Below, piece by piece: positions 17,895-25,914 of a DNA stretch of 64,000 bases. A program made the position numbers and the translations under genes. The notes below the pieces were generated by a model that did no database searches, was not told the DNA's origin, and saw nothing but the letters and a program-made list of their open reading frames with translations. The DNA is from Leptospira licerasiae serovar Varillal str. VAR 010 (GTDB taxonomy: Bacteria > Spirochaetota > Leptospiria > Leptospirales > Leptospiraceae): the NCBI RefSeq assembly GCF_000244755.1, contig NZ_AHOO02000012.1, positions 124,001-188,000 of the forward strand. The letters run 5' to 3'. Numbering within the stretch: position 1 is the first letter of the stretch; the number at the start of each line of letters is the position of its first letter.

Positions 17895-17909
17895 GCAATT
17901 ATCACGCCA
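17894..17909 (-). promoter_or_regulatory. Sigma-54-like -24/-12 element at the nitrate reductase start
   Basis: On the minus strand this reads TTGGCGTGATAATTGCA, with GG and GC exactly 12 bp apart as in TGGCAC-N5-TTGCW. The predicted transcription start is near 17883, just before the in-frame ATG at 17882. The annotated ATG at 17894 would then lie upstream of the transcript. Confidence 0.6.
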
Positions 17910-18146
17910 AATGCCTGATTATTTGGAAAACGAAGCGAATCTAGGCTTATGGAATCAGTTTTCAAGGAGAGATAATTACCTCATCCTCAGTTCCGAGGCA
18001 GTTTGTGTAGAATTTCTGCAATGTAGTATCTTCTACAAAACTGTTAAGACCAAGAACTCTTGGACCTTTCAGCCAAGAAGCGAGGAATATACACTGGAAT
18101 AAGGATTCAGACTGATTAGAAACGAATTGCCTTTCTTTTTTAGATC

Positions 18147-18162
18147 TGGCATTTATCCTGCA
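18147..18162 (+). promoter_or_regulatory. Weaker sigma-54-like element upstream of the 173-aa hypothetical gene
   Basis: TGGCATTTATCCTGCA keeps the GG/GC pair with 12-bp register but has C-T in place of T-T before GC. It lies 57 bp before the start codon. The rest of 17910-18218 holds no supported gene. Confidence 0.4.
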
Positions 18163-18218
18163 TATAAAGAAATGGTATCTGTTGGATACTAACGAGTCCC
18201 AAGGCTCGAACCCTAAAA

Positions 18219-18740
18219 ATGAAAGAGAAGAACGAGCATGAAATTTTGTTTTTTTTCTATTCCCAAGCCGATTTTTTAGAGGAAGTCTGGGCGGAATACA
18301 AAAGATCCCCCGCAAAACTTTCCTGCCTAAATCTTGTGAATTGGATCTTTGCAGCTTTTCCCATTTACGAAGATATTTCGAAACTTCTCCCTTCAGTGAT
18401 CTCAAAAACAAAACTAGCTTCCGAGAACGGGACCGATCCTGATTTTTCTTATGAATTGAAAAAGGTGGATATAAACGTAAAAACTCCGAGCGAACTCGTA
18501 TCGATCTATAAAAGAGTCTCCGAAAGCAAACAGACGGATAAGAAGAAGTCCATTCAAAACAGTAAATATTTCTGGAATCTTCAAAAAGAAATCCAAGAAG
18601 GAAGAAAAGGACCCTTGTTAGTGTCATTGGAAGAAACCGCCAAAAGTATAATTCGCTTCAATAACGAACTCGAACTGGAATTGATCGAACATTACGGATT
18701 CAATTTCCGTAAAAAACTGAACATAGACATTGTCTCCTGA
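18219..18740 (+). CDS. Hypothetical protein in the nitrogen locus
   Basis: 173 residues, not recognised. It is mostly helical and charged, with no signal peptide or membrane segment. Features seen are an aromatic start (HEILFFFYSQADFLEEVWAE), a Lys-rich centre and a Glu-rich C-terminus (FNNELELELIEHYGF). Amino-acid composition and codon use look like real coding, unlike the Arg/Ser-rich reading on the opposite strand. It lies between the divergent nitrate reductase and a porin, with sigma-54-like elements before all three, so a nitrogen-related role is possible but unproven. No clear SD precedes the ATG. Confidence 0.6.
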   Translation: MKEKNEHEILFFFYSQADFLEEVWAEYKRSPAKLSCLNLVNWIFAAFPIYEDISKLLPSVISKTKLASENGTDPDFSYELKKVDINVKTPSELVSIYKRVSESKQTDKKKSIQNSKYFWNLQKEIQEGRKGPLLVSLEETAKSIIRFNNELELELIEHYGFNFRKKLNIDIVS

Positions 18741-18817
18741 TAAGCAAATATTGTGCCATTTTTAAAATATTTATTAAAATAACAAAACTGCTATCGGATT
18801 CGTTTCCTTTTCAAAGC

Positions 18818-18888
18818 TGTAGAAGTTACTACAAAAAGAATTTCCCTAGAAAATGTATATAAAATCTACACTACGCACATATTCGTAG
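18818..18888. promoter_or_regulatory. Two short dyads upstream of the porin promoter
   Basis: TGTAG-AAGTTA-CTACA (18818-18833) and CTACG-N8-CGTAG (18871-18888) lie about 170 and 115 bp before the predicted sigma-54 start. That is the usual distance for enhancer-binding activator sites. They are different sequences, so the assignment is tentative. Confidence 0.35.
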
Positions 18889-18975
18889 CGTACAAAAAAG
18901 AATACATTCGAATCAAGTTCAAACAAATCAACCTCTCACGTCAAAAAATTCAATATCTCCATATTTTTCATACAT

Positions 18976-18991
18976 TGGCATAATAATTGCT
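18976..18991 (+). promoter_or_regulatory. Sigma-54-like -24/-12 promoter of the porin gene
   Basis: TTGGCATAATAATTGCT matches TGGCAC-N5-TTGCW with one change and correct 12-bp spacing. It is nearly the same as the element at the nitrate reductase start. The predicted transcript start is near 19002. Confidence 0.65.
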
Positions 18992-19032
18992 ATAGACTTT
19001 AGAAAGATACTTTTACTGTGGGTCGCTCCTGG

Positions 19033-20820
19033 ATGAACACTATCCTGAAACCAAAACTTAATTTTATACTTCTCTTAATAACTATCGTTATTAGTATAAC
19101 TGCCTATTCGGAAGAGGAGCCGAATAAAAATACGAAAGAGACAACACAGAACTCCGCGCCCCTTCCTTTGGATACAAATAAGCCTGAAGTTGCCGATCCT
19201 AAAAGTAAGAAGCAAGAACCTAAATATAATTCTCCATGGAAGGGCAATATTCCGGTGGATCATCTTAGAACTCTTTTAGTCACCCCGGAGCAAATGAAGG
19301 ATACCCAGAAATCGGATCTGTTTTGGCTGGATAATTTGAAATTGGGAGTTTCTATCCGCCCTAGATTCGAAGCGAGAGAAAATCCTGACTTCAACAAAAA
19401 GACAGACGACTACAGTTCCTTTGTAGGACAGAACACTCAACTTTGGTTTTTATTCGATCCCTCTCCCTATTATGCGATTAAAGTTACCATGCAAGATAGT
19501 AGACTTTGGGGAGGAAGCCAAACTCCTCAGAATGCCGGAAACTGGACTTATGGACTCAGCACCGGTGCCGGGACCACTTTAAGCCCGACTACTTCTAATA
19601 ATACAAATATAAGGAACAACACGGACATTCGAGAAGCTTATATAGTATTCAAAAAAACTGATAAACTTCCCGTTTCTGTTCTTGCGGGCAGACAGGTATT
19701 CGCTTTCGGAGATCTTAAAATTGTTGGCCCTTTGAATTGGCTTCACACAGGCTTTGCGTTCGACGGAGTTAGGTTTGTACACGATTCTCAATGGTTTAGA
19801 TCACACGTATTCGGAACCATCTTATCTAACCAATACGATGCACCCTACGGTTTGACTACGAGCAACGGAAGATCCAAAGGTTCTATTGATCAAGCTTACT
19901 TTTTCGGTGCTTACAATACGATCAAGTTCGGAGAAGAAGCTCATCTGGATCTATATGTGTTCGAAGTTTCCAAAAAATGGATCCCAAACTCTAATCCCAC
20001 CGATTTCGAAAATCGTTTGAAACAAAGAGACGATCTATTGACCACAGGTTTTAGATTTACGAATAGGACGAATAATAACCTCTTACCTGCCGGAAAGATC
20101 TGGGACTGGACCATAGAATCCGCATGGCAGTCGGGAATGACCGGGGACAGAGTTAAAGCCGATTGGGATATTCTGGACCAAAGAGCAGCTAACGGTAAAA
20201 ATATATATACTGAGAAGGTACAGTACGACACAAGACTTCTCTCTTTAGAAACCGGGATCAAGGTTAACGATTGGATCCGTTTAGGTTTAGGTTATACTTA
20301 TGCATCTGGAGATCCTAATAGATCCGATTCAAAAGTAGGCACCTGGCAAAGTTTATTTCCACAAATCGCAGGCTCTTTTCCGAATTGGAATACTATGAAC
20401 GGTCAATCTTTAATGGCCGGTTTTGAGAATATAAAGTCTTATTCCATCAGAGCAAATCTCAAAACTGAGTATGGAATGTTCGTATTTGCGATTTACGATA
20501 CCCAGAAAGCAAATCTACAAGATGCTTGGTATAAGGTCTCCGGGGTTCCGAATACCGGAGCAAGCACGGAAAATTATTCCAACGATAAGTTCTCTTATGA
20601 GAATTCCAGATTAGGAAGAAGATTATTTTATCAGTATGATTTTACTTGGATCTATAATTATACCGAATCAGTTTCTATCTGGATGGGAATATCTCTGGTG
20701 AAAGCTAAAGAGGCAATTGGCAACGAAAGAACAAACCCGTTTGCCTCTAATCCTGAGAACAGGTATACGTTTGACGATACTTCTAAGTTCTTTTATCTCA
20801 TGGTCTCCGCCTCTCTATAA
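19033..20820 (+). CDS. Outer-membrane porin, alginate-export (AlgE-like) family
   Basis: About 595 residues. The signal peptide is LNFILLLITIVISITAYS, followed by a low-complexity Pro/Lys/Glu linker. From about residue 95 onward the sequence alternates hydrophobic and polar residues and ends in an aromatic-rich strand with a terminal Leu, a beta-barrel signature. LGVSIRPRFEARENPDF, DSRLWGG, DIREAYIVFK and LAGRQVFAFGD are the usual landmarks of the alginate_exp family. The same family includes general anion or nitrate-linked porins. A sigma-54-like promoter sits upstream, and the neighbour is a nitrate reductase. Nitrate uptake across the outer membrane is therefore an attractive inference. 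An in-frame GTG at 19018 is an alternative start. Confidence 0.82.
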   Translation: MNTILKPKLNFILLLITIVISITAYSEEEPNKNTKETTQNSAPLPLDTNKPEVADPKSKKQEPKYNSPWKGNIPVDHLRTLLVTPEQMKDTQKSDLFWLDNLKLGVSIRPRFEARENPDFNKKTDDYSSFVGQNTQLWFLFDPSPYYAIKVTMQDSRLWGGSQTPQNAGNWTYGLSTGAGTTLSPTTSNNTNIRNNTDIREAYIVFKKTDKLPVSVLAGRQVFAFGDLKIVGPLNWLHTGFAFDGVRFVHDSQWFRSHVFGTILSNQYDAPYGLTTSNGRSKGSIDQAYFFGAYNTIKFGEEAHLDLYVFEVSKKWIPNSNPTDFENRLKQRDDLLTTGFRFTNRTNNNLLPAGKIWDWTIESAWQSGMTGDRVKADWDILDQRAANGKNIYTEKVQYDTRLLSLETGIKVNDWIRLGLGYTYASGDPNRSDSKVGTWQSLFPQIAGSFPNWNTMNGQSLMAGFENIKSYSIRANLKTEYGMFVFAIYDTQKANLQDAWYKVSGVPNTGASTENYSNDKFSYENSRLGRRLFYQYDFTWIYNYTESVSIWMGISLVKAKEAIGNERTNPFASNPENRYTFDDTSKFFYLMVSASL

Positions 20821-20834
20821 GGCAATCCTTTCTA

Positions 20835-20873
20835 GAAGGGAGGCCTATAGTAACGGCCTCTCCTTTCTTTTTT
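20835..20873 (+). terminator. Rho-independent terminator of the porin gene
   Basis: AAGGGAGGCC pairs with GGCCTCtCCTT around a 9-base loop and is followed by TTCTTTTTT, 15 bp after the stop. Confidence 0.85.
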
Positions 20874-21291
20874 AAAGAGCTTAACTTATTAGTAATGACT
20901 AGGATGTATTAGACAATAATTCAATACCCAATCGAGCTCAAAATGGTTCTATAATTTATTAACAATAGTTAAGACGAAAAACTTCCTTTTTGCTGAGCAC
21001 AGTTTTCGCCGGGACCTTCCTTTCTTTTAACATGGAAGTATAACGGTCTCAATTTTTTCCAAACTTGGGATCTTCTTCCTTAGATTTTCCAGGAAAGGTA
21101 TATTCTGCATTAAGGACCTTGGATCTCCCGTATTCAGTATCATAGGAGGGAAAAGGCAAGATTTGTTTTTGGACCAAAGCGTTTAAGATTTTGGAACAAG
21201 TTCTCGTATTCTTTATTTAAAAAGTCTCTAATTAGATTGAATAGTTTCCCAAAAAGGGAAATCTTGCCCGCATTGAAGAGAATTTATAAAC
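20874..21291. other. Intergenic region, no supported gene
   Basis: 418 bp between the porin terminator and the SDR gene. A minus-strand open stretch around 21040-21190 reads like protein (NTGDPRSLMQNIPFLENL) but has no good start, is about 50 codons long and is bounded by stops. It may be a gene remnant. Nothing else is recognised. Confidence 0.4.
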
Positions 21292-22146
21292 ATGTCATTC
21301 AGCAGATACAAAGGTAAAAAAGTATTTATAACGGGCGGTTCAGCAGGTATAGGAAAAGGGATCGCTATCGAATTGGCTAAGGCGGGAGCAAGTGTTATCG
21401 TTTCAGCCAGAGGAAAATCAAACTTAGAAAAAACTGTCCAAGAACTAAGGGCTGTAGGAACTCCAACCGCAATCTTCGGATTCGCAGTTTTAGACGTTTC
21501 GGACAAGAAAGCTTTGGAAAAAGAAGCTAAAAAGGTAATCCAAACTTTAGGGGGATTGGATCTTTTGATTTGTAGCAGCGGCTTCGCAAAAGCGGGTGAA
21601 GCTTCCGATCTAGACGAGGAAATTTACAGAAACCTAATGGATGTGAACTATTTCGGTCATGTAAACAGTGCACTCGCCTTTAACGATCATTTTGCAAAAC
21701 AAAAAAGCGGAGAGATCGTATTTTTAGCCTCTACTTTGGCGTTCTTTTCTATCTACGGATATGGAGCTTATTCGGCCAGCAAATTTGCGATTGTCGGTTT
21801 TGCGCAAGGTTTTCGCCAAGAGATGATGCTTCATGGAGTAAAAGTGAAATTATTCCTTCCTCCCACAACGGACACTCCAGGTTTAGAAAAAGAAAACACC
21901 GACAAACCCGAATTGAGCAAAGAAATTGAAATGGGTTCTGCTTTAAATAAAGTGCATGCGATTGATTCAGTAGCGAAAGCGATATTAAAATGGATACCGA
22001 ATAAAAAGTTCATCGGATACACAGGCTGGGATTCTTGGCTCCAATATTTTCTATTTAGACATTTTCCGGAATTTAGCATCAAACTTACCGATTCCGAATT
22101 AAAAGCGGCTCAATCCAGACTGGATAAGAAAAAACGACTCCAATAG
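21292..22146 (+). CDS. Short-chain dehydrogenase, 3-ketodihydrosphingosine-reductase-like
   Basis: 284 residues. Cofactor motif is FITGGSAGIGKGIA. The catalytic Tyr-x3-Lys appears in YGAYSASKFA, and LFLPPTTDTPGLEKE resembles the P-P-x-T-D-T-P-G signature of KDSR-type reductases. Their usual substrate is 3-ketodihydrosphingosine, but no serine palmitoyltransferase is nearby, so a generic 3-ketoacyl reductase remains possible. A C-terminal amphipathic stretch (SWLQYFLFRHFPEFSIKL) may bind membranes. It seems monocistronic and ends before the B12-riboswitch promoter. Confidence 0.82.
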   Translation: MSFSRYKGKKVFITGGSAGIGKGIAIELAKAGASVIVSARGKSNLEKTVQELRAVGTPTAIFGFAVLDVSDKKALEKEAKKVIQTLGGLDLLICSSGFAKAGEASDLDEEIYRNLMDVNYFGHVNSALAFNDHFAKQKSGEIVFLASTLAFFSIYGYGAYSASKFAIVGFAQGFRQEMMLHGVKVKLFLPPTTDTPGLEKENTDKPELSKEIEMGSALNKVHAIDSVAKAILKWIPNKKFIGYTGWDSWLQYFLFRHFPEFSIKLTDSELKAAQSRLDKKKRLQ

Positions 22147-22208
22147 AAGACACCTCTTTGAACTAGCCTGAATCTAAAGCTCCAAAGGTAGAGGCATAGT
22201 ATAGAATT

Positions 22209-22238
22209 TTACTCGATAGAAAATAAAATACTATACAA
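22209..22238 (+). promoter_or_regulatory. Candidate promoter for the cob operon
   Basis: TTTACT and TATACA with an 18-bp spacer. The predicted start would lie about 40 bp before the riboswitch core. An inverted repeat (TAGTAT / ATACTA) spans the element. Confidence 0.4.
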
Positions 22239-22283
22239 AATCACTCACCTAAATAGATCCTGAAATCTCAGTCTATTTTTGTA

Positions 22284-22432
22284 GGAACATAGATGTCTTC
22301 ATCTATGGGAAGACGGTGCAAATCCGTCACGGTACCCGCCGCTGTAAGAGGGACAAAAGGCACAAGATGTCACTGGGTGTAAAACCTGGGAAGACGTGCT
22401 GAGTAGGACGATCTCGAGTCAGAAAACGACCT
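22284..22432 (+). promoter_or_regulatory. Cobalamin (B12) riboswitch 1
   Basis: The adenosylcobalamin aptamer landmarks are present in order: GGGAAGACGGTGCAAATCC, ACCCGCCGCTGTAA (the B12 box region), CACTGGG...CCTGGGAAGAC and a closing GAGTCAGAAAACGACC. The SD and start of cbtB lie about 140 bp downstream. A T-run at 22494-22502 might belong to the expression platform, but a clean terminator stem is not evident. It would repress the whole cbtB-to-cobC gene train when B12 is abundant. Confidence 0.93.
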
Positions 22433-22587
22433 TACAAAAATCCTGAAGCTACGTGATCCAGTCTCGGATGTAAGACCGGCCGTAACTAAATTAAAATTTT
22501 TTTACACATTCGATGCTTTGGCTCAATCTTTTGTGCCTTAGTATCGCATATATCTTGTTAGGTGAAGATCTCTTAGGAGGGATTTTT

Positions 22588-22770
22588 ATGCGCTCGATTT
22601 CCGTTTCGAAGGATTTTTCCGGAGCCGGATCACGGCTTAGAGCTTTCGCTCTAGTTTTGGCAGGGTTTCTCGCTTTTTCTACGATCTATGTGGTCGGTTT
22701 GGAACCCATGGTGTATTTACATGATACTTTTCACGATATTAGGCATTCTACGGGATTTCCATGCCATTAA
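22588..22770 (+). CDS. cbtB: CbtB, cobalt transporter subunit
   Basis: 60 residues. There is one membrane helix (FALVLAGFLAFSTIYVVGLE) and a C-terminal His-rich motif, HDTFHDIRHSTGFPCH, the CbtB hallmark. A strong SD (taggagg) is placed 8 bp before ATG 22588; a longer frame from 22513 lacks an SD and is not preferred. It is the first gene after B12 riboswitch 1. CbtB is a small partner of CbtA in a predicted cobalt uptake system, supplying the ion for CbiX. Confidence 0.92.
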   Translation: MRSISVSKDFSGAGSRLRAFALVLAGFLAFSTIYVVGLEPMVYLHDTFHDIRHSTGFPCH

Positions 22771-23576
22771 GATCCGGATTTTCTGATCTTTTACGAACGG
22801 GAATATTCTCCGGTCTGGCATCAGGTCTTGTTTTGGGAATTCTGGTTTGTGTTTGGAATCTTCCTCTCATCTCTGAAGCTGAGAAGTTTGAATCCAAATC
22901 TATATCAGATAATTTGAATACAGTCCATGGACATTCTCACTCTCATGGCCATGGAGACGTCAATTCTCAGTCAGAAGAGAAATCCGCTTCTTTTGAAAAA
23001 GTCGAGAAAGATAATTTTTGGCAAAAAAGAAATTTAGGAACATTCGCAGGTTCAGTTCTATTAGGCATTTCTTTCGGTATTTTAATTTCCCTCTGGATGG
23101 TAATCTTTCCTCCGGATGGTTTTTTTGAGAATCCTTCCCTTTCTAAAGCAATCGCACTAAGTATTTCATTTACAATAGGAGGATTTTTAATATTCTTCGG
23201 AATTCCATTTTTGGGCCTTCCTCCAGAATTACCGGGCAGGACTTCGGGCGTATACGACTATCCGGAAAGACAGGCATGGTGGTATCTTTGCGTTGGATCC
23301 AGTATTGTCGGCCTTTCGGTATCTCGATTCCTTCTAACATATTTAAATATCCATAATATTTTAAAATGGATATTGGCCGCAGTGACCGTTCTATTTTTTG
23401 TCGGAATTCCCTTTTATATTGGTGTACCTGAGATCTCGGAGGATTTTGCCGCTCCAAAAGAATTGAGGCTGCAATTCGAATATGTAACTTTCCTCACCAA
23501 TCTGATCTTCTGGTTTCTATTATCTTCTCTATTTTTTCTATTCTTGAAACCGAAGAGGGCATTGGAATTCGAATGA
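22761..23576 (+). CDS. cbtA: CbtA, cobalt transporter subunit
   Basis: 271 residues with about six membrane segments. The start overlaps the end of cbtB by 10 bp. Residues 56-64 carry an alternating His cluster (HGHSHSHGHG), a probable cobalt-binding loop. Other family features are GTFAGSVLLGISFGI, FGIPFLGLPPELPG and DYPERQAWWYLCVGSSI. The CbtAB pair under a B12 riboswitch is an established predicted cobalt importer. The stop overlaps the cbiX start. Confidence 0.92.
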   Translation: MPLRSGFSDLLRTGIFSGLASGLVLGILVCVWNLPLISEAEKFESKSISDNLNTVHGHSHSHGHGDVNSQSEEKSASFEKVEKDNFWQKRNLGTFAGSVLLGISFGILISLWMVIFPPDGFFENPSLSKAIALSISFTIGGFLIFFGIPFLGLPPELPGRTSGVYDYPERQAWWYLCVGSSIVGLSVSRFLLTYLNIHNILKWILAAVTVLFFVGIPFYIGVPEISEDFAAPKELRLQFEYVTFLTNLIFWFLLSSLFFLFLKPKRALEFE

Positions 23577-24763
23577 AACCGAAAATTGCGGTTCTGGTAT
23601 TAGGCCATGGCAGTAGGGAAGAAAATTCCAATTTGGAATTCGTTTCCTTGGTAGAAGCATACTCTATCTCCCGCCCTGATCTGAAAATTTCATATGCTTA
23701 TGTGGAACTTGCAAAACCGGATCTGGAAACCGCTCTTAGAGACCTCAGTAAAGAATATTTAAATATTATAATATTTCCACTATTTTTGTATTCTTCCGGC
23801 CATATCAAAAACGATATCCCGATCGTTCTAGATAGAGTTAAATCGGAGTTCCCAGGCCATTCCTTTAAAATTGCGAACAGTTTAGGTATTCATTCTAAAA
23901 TGATATCATTACTTAGAAAACGTACGGAAGAATTTTTACCTCTAAATAAAGAACAGTCCCATAAAACCGGAGTGATAGTTGTAAACAGAGGTTCTTCCGA
24001 TCCGGATGCAAACGGAGATTTTTATAAGACTGTCCGTTTATTCCAGGAAGGAAATTATTTCTCCTTTGTTCTTCCTTGCTTTATAGGGATCGCTAACCCA
24101 CTTCTATCAGATACTTTGGAGATGGCTTCCAAGTTGAGACCGGAAAAACTTTTAGTAGTCCCGTATTTTTTATTCGGAGGCAAGCTGATCCAAAAAATTT
24201 CCGCCTTGGTCCAAAACTTCTCCGAAAAATTTCCTTGGATCAAAACTGAACTATCCCCCTATCTGGGTCCTGATCCGGAACTATTATCCGTTATCGACGA
24301 AAGGATCCAAGATTCTATTTCGGGAAAATCCTCCCTTCCTTGCGACAACTGTGAATATAGAACGCAACTTCCTGGTCTTTCTAAAAAAGTAGGAGGATTA
24401 AAGGCGCTTCTTTGGAGCATTCGCCATTTGGAAACCCATAACCAAGCTGCTCCGCATCAATTCCCTCATCGTAATTTACAAAAACATATATTCGTTTGCG
24501 ATAATATAGATTGTGCAGACAAGGGAAGCTCCGCGTTGGTCGCTCGGATGAGATCAATCCTAAAAGTAAGGGGAAGACATTTAGATTTCAAAATTTCTCG
24601 CTCTTCATGTATGGGAAGATGTGGAGAAGGCCCGGTTGTAGTAGTGTATCCCGACGGAGTTTGGTATCAAAAGGTAAATGTAGAAGATGCTGAGGATCTC
24701 GTTTCTGAACATCTGCTGCAGGATAAACTCGTTTCTCGTTTAATTGATAATATTATGCAATAG
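23573..24763 (+). CDS. cbiX: CbiX sirohydrochlorin cobaltochelatase with C-terminal [2Fe-2S] ferredoxin domain
   Basis: 396 residues. There are two chelatase halves: residues 1-125 with LVLGHGSREEN and FLYSSGHIKNDI, and 130-250 with VVNRGSSDPDAN and VPYFLFGGKL. In the second half the first His-Gly of the usual pattern is N-R-G. The last 100 residues form a thioredoxin-like [2Fe-2S] ferredoxin, with IFVCDNIDCADKGS and SRSSCMGRCGEGPVV giving four Cys. CbiX inserts Co2+ into sirohydrochlorin, committing to the cobalt-early pathway. The fused cluster domain is known in some long CbiX proteins, with unclear role. Confidence 0.92.
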   Translation: MKPKIAVLVLGHGSREENSNLEFVSLVEAYSISRPDLKISYAYVELAKPDLETALRDLSKEYLNIIIFPLFLYSSGHIKNDIPIVLDRVKSEFPGHSFKIANSLGIHSKMISLLRKRTEEFLPLNKEQSHKTGVIVVNRGSSDPDANGDFYKTVRLFQEGNYFSFVLPCFIGIANPLLSDTLEMASKLRPEKLLVVPYFLFGGKLIQKISALVQNFSEKFPWIKTELSPYLGPDPELLSVIDERIQDSISGKSSLPCDNCEYRTQLPGLSKKVGGLKALLWSIRHLETHNQAAPHQFPHRNLQKHIFVCDNIDCADKGSSALVARMRSILKVRGRHLDFKISRSSCMGRCGEGPVVVVYPDGVWYQKVNVEDAEDLVSEHLLQDKLVSRLIDNIMQ

Positions 24764-24772
24764 GAATATAGT

Positions 24773-25147
24773 ATGGCATGTCATGAAATTGCAGCACTAA
24801 GATTAGGGATGATGAATATTCTTGGGATCAAGGACGAGTCCGTTATCCAACATGAAAAGAATGAAATAGGAACGGAAGCCCTTTCTTCGCCGGGACCGAT
24901 CAGGTCTTTGACGAATGCGGGTAATTTCGATGATCTGATCCGATTTTTCGAAGCGAGTTTGGTTGAACTAGAGCAAAAAATCTCGGAAGTATCTTCAACA
25001 GATCCTAAATCGGGATATTACACTTCTCTTTTGATACTTACTAAAAAAGTAGAGTTAGATCTGAAAAATTCCGCTAAAGCATTCCAAACCTTATATTTGG
25101 ATTTAGAAGAAATGCATGATTTCGTGCATGAGATCTACCCTTCTTAG
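24773..25147 (+). CDS. Small conserved protein of the cobalamin operon (probably DUF3209)
   Basis: 124 residues, helical and acidic, with no membrane segment. It begins MACHEIAALRLGMMNILG, which from memory matches DUF3209, a family I associate with B12 gene clusters of Leptospira and haloarchaea. The Cys-His pair at residues 3-4 and the terminal EEMHDFVHEIYPS could bind a metal. It sits between cbiX and a flavin oxidoreductase in a tight operon, so a role in cobalt delivery or in a reduction step is plausible. No reaction is known to me. Confidence 0.7.
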   Translation: MACHEIAALRLGMMNILGIKDESVIQHEKNEIGTEALSSPGPIRSLTNAGNFDDLIRFFEASLVELEQKISEVSSTDPKSGYYTSLLILTKKVELDLKNSAKAFQTLYLDLEEMHDFVHEIYPS

Positions 25148-25155
25148 GAGGAAAG

Positions 25156-25908
25156 TTGAACCGAAAATTTTTAAAACTAATTTATAAGGAAAACGTAAGT
25201 CTTTCTTCCGATATATACCATTTTAAAAGGTCAGATAACTCTCCATTAGAATTTGTAGGAGGACAATACGTTATCTTGAATGTTGGAAACGATACAGAAG
25301 GAAAAGTTATCAAAAGAGCTTATTCCATCTTATCTTCCGATTCCAAAACGGATTCATTCCAGATCTGTGTAAAACGGTTAGGAACCGGAAAAGCATCCAG
25401 TATTCTTCCTGAATTAAAATTAGGATCTGAGTTGGAATATTCAGGTCCTTGGGGTAAATTCGTAGGAGATCCAACCTGGCCTTCTTCCGGTTTTTCCTTA
25501 ATTCTGGCAACAGACACGGGAATTACTTCTCTTACGGGACTTCTCCTTTCCAAAAAATTCTCAGGTAGATTAGACAGTACGACGGCAGTCTGGCTAAAAA
25601 CAAAAGATGAAGATTTCCTTTCTGAAAGAGAATTAAGAAAGATCCTCTCGGGAATTTCCAATTTTCCGAATATATTCAGGATCCCTTCGATTTCAGATCC
25701 GAGCAGGGTATCCACAGTATTAGAAATTTTGAAATCGATCTTGGGAGATTGTACCGTTCCTGAGAACGCATTCCTAAGCGGAGATGGAAATATTTTAAGA
25801 GAAGTAAGATCCGAACTAGTTCGTTTAGGAACCTTAGAATCTAGGATAGGAACGGAAGCGTTCTTCAATACTCAGAAATATCCGTTGCCAGTAGTAAATA
25901 TCGGATAA
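25156..25908 (+). CDS. Ferredoxin-NADP reductase-like flavin oxidoreductase in the cob operon
   Basis: 250 residues. The start is TTG with a strong SD (taggagg). The FAD-binding domain has KRAYSILSSDSK (the R-x-Y-S motif) and the phosphate-binding KRLGTGKASSIL. The NAD(P) part has LILATDTGITSLTG and a C-terminal AFLSGDGNILREV. This is the FNR superfamily. In this operon two reductions lack an assigned enzyme: cob(II)yrinate a,c-diamide reduction before adenosylation, and precorrin-6A reduction, as no CbiJ/CobK is present. It could serve either, perhaps with the CbiX ferredoxin domain. This is inference. Confidence 0.82.
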   Translation: MNRKFLKLIYKENVSLSSDIYHFKRSDNSPLEFVGGQYVILNVGNDTEGKVIKRAYSILSSDSKTDSFQICVKRLGTGKASSILPELKLGSELEYSGPWGKFVGDPTWPSSGFSLILATDTGITSLTGLLLSKKFSGRLDSTTAVWLKTKDEDFLSERELRKILSGISNFPNIFRIPSISDPSRVSTVLEILKSILGDCTVPENAFLSGDGNILREVRSELVRLGTLESRIGTEAFFNTQKYPLPVVNIG

Positions 25909-25914
25909 TCTTAA

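Noticed and set aside
17893..18102. Small plus-strand frame beginning opposite the nitrate reductase start
   Set aside because: No SD, no recognisable pattern, and it overlaps the sigma-54-like element and leader of the divergent gene.
17962..18627. Long minus-strand open frame opposite the 173-aa gene
   Set aside because: Its product is rich in Arg, Ser and Phe with no domain-like pattern, typical of an antisense shadow. The plus-strand frame has normal composition.
22513..22587. N-terminal extension of CbtB
   Set aside because: A strong SD sits before ATG 22588 and the CbtB family starts there; the longer frame runs into the riboswitch region.
25320..25868. 182-codon minus-strand frame opposite the FNR-like reductase
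   Set aside because: The plus strand has clear FAD and NAD(P) motifs in a tight operon; the opposite frame is a shadow.
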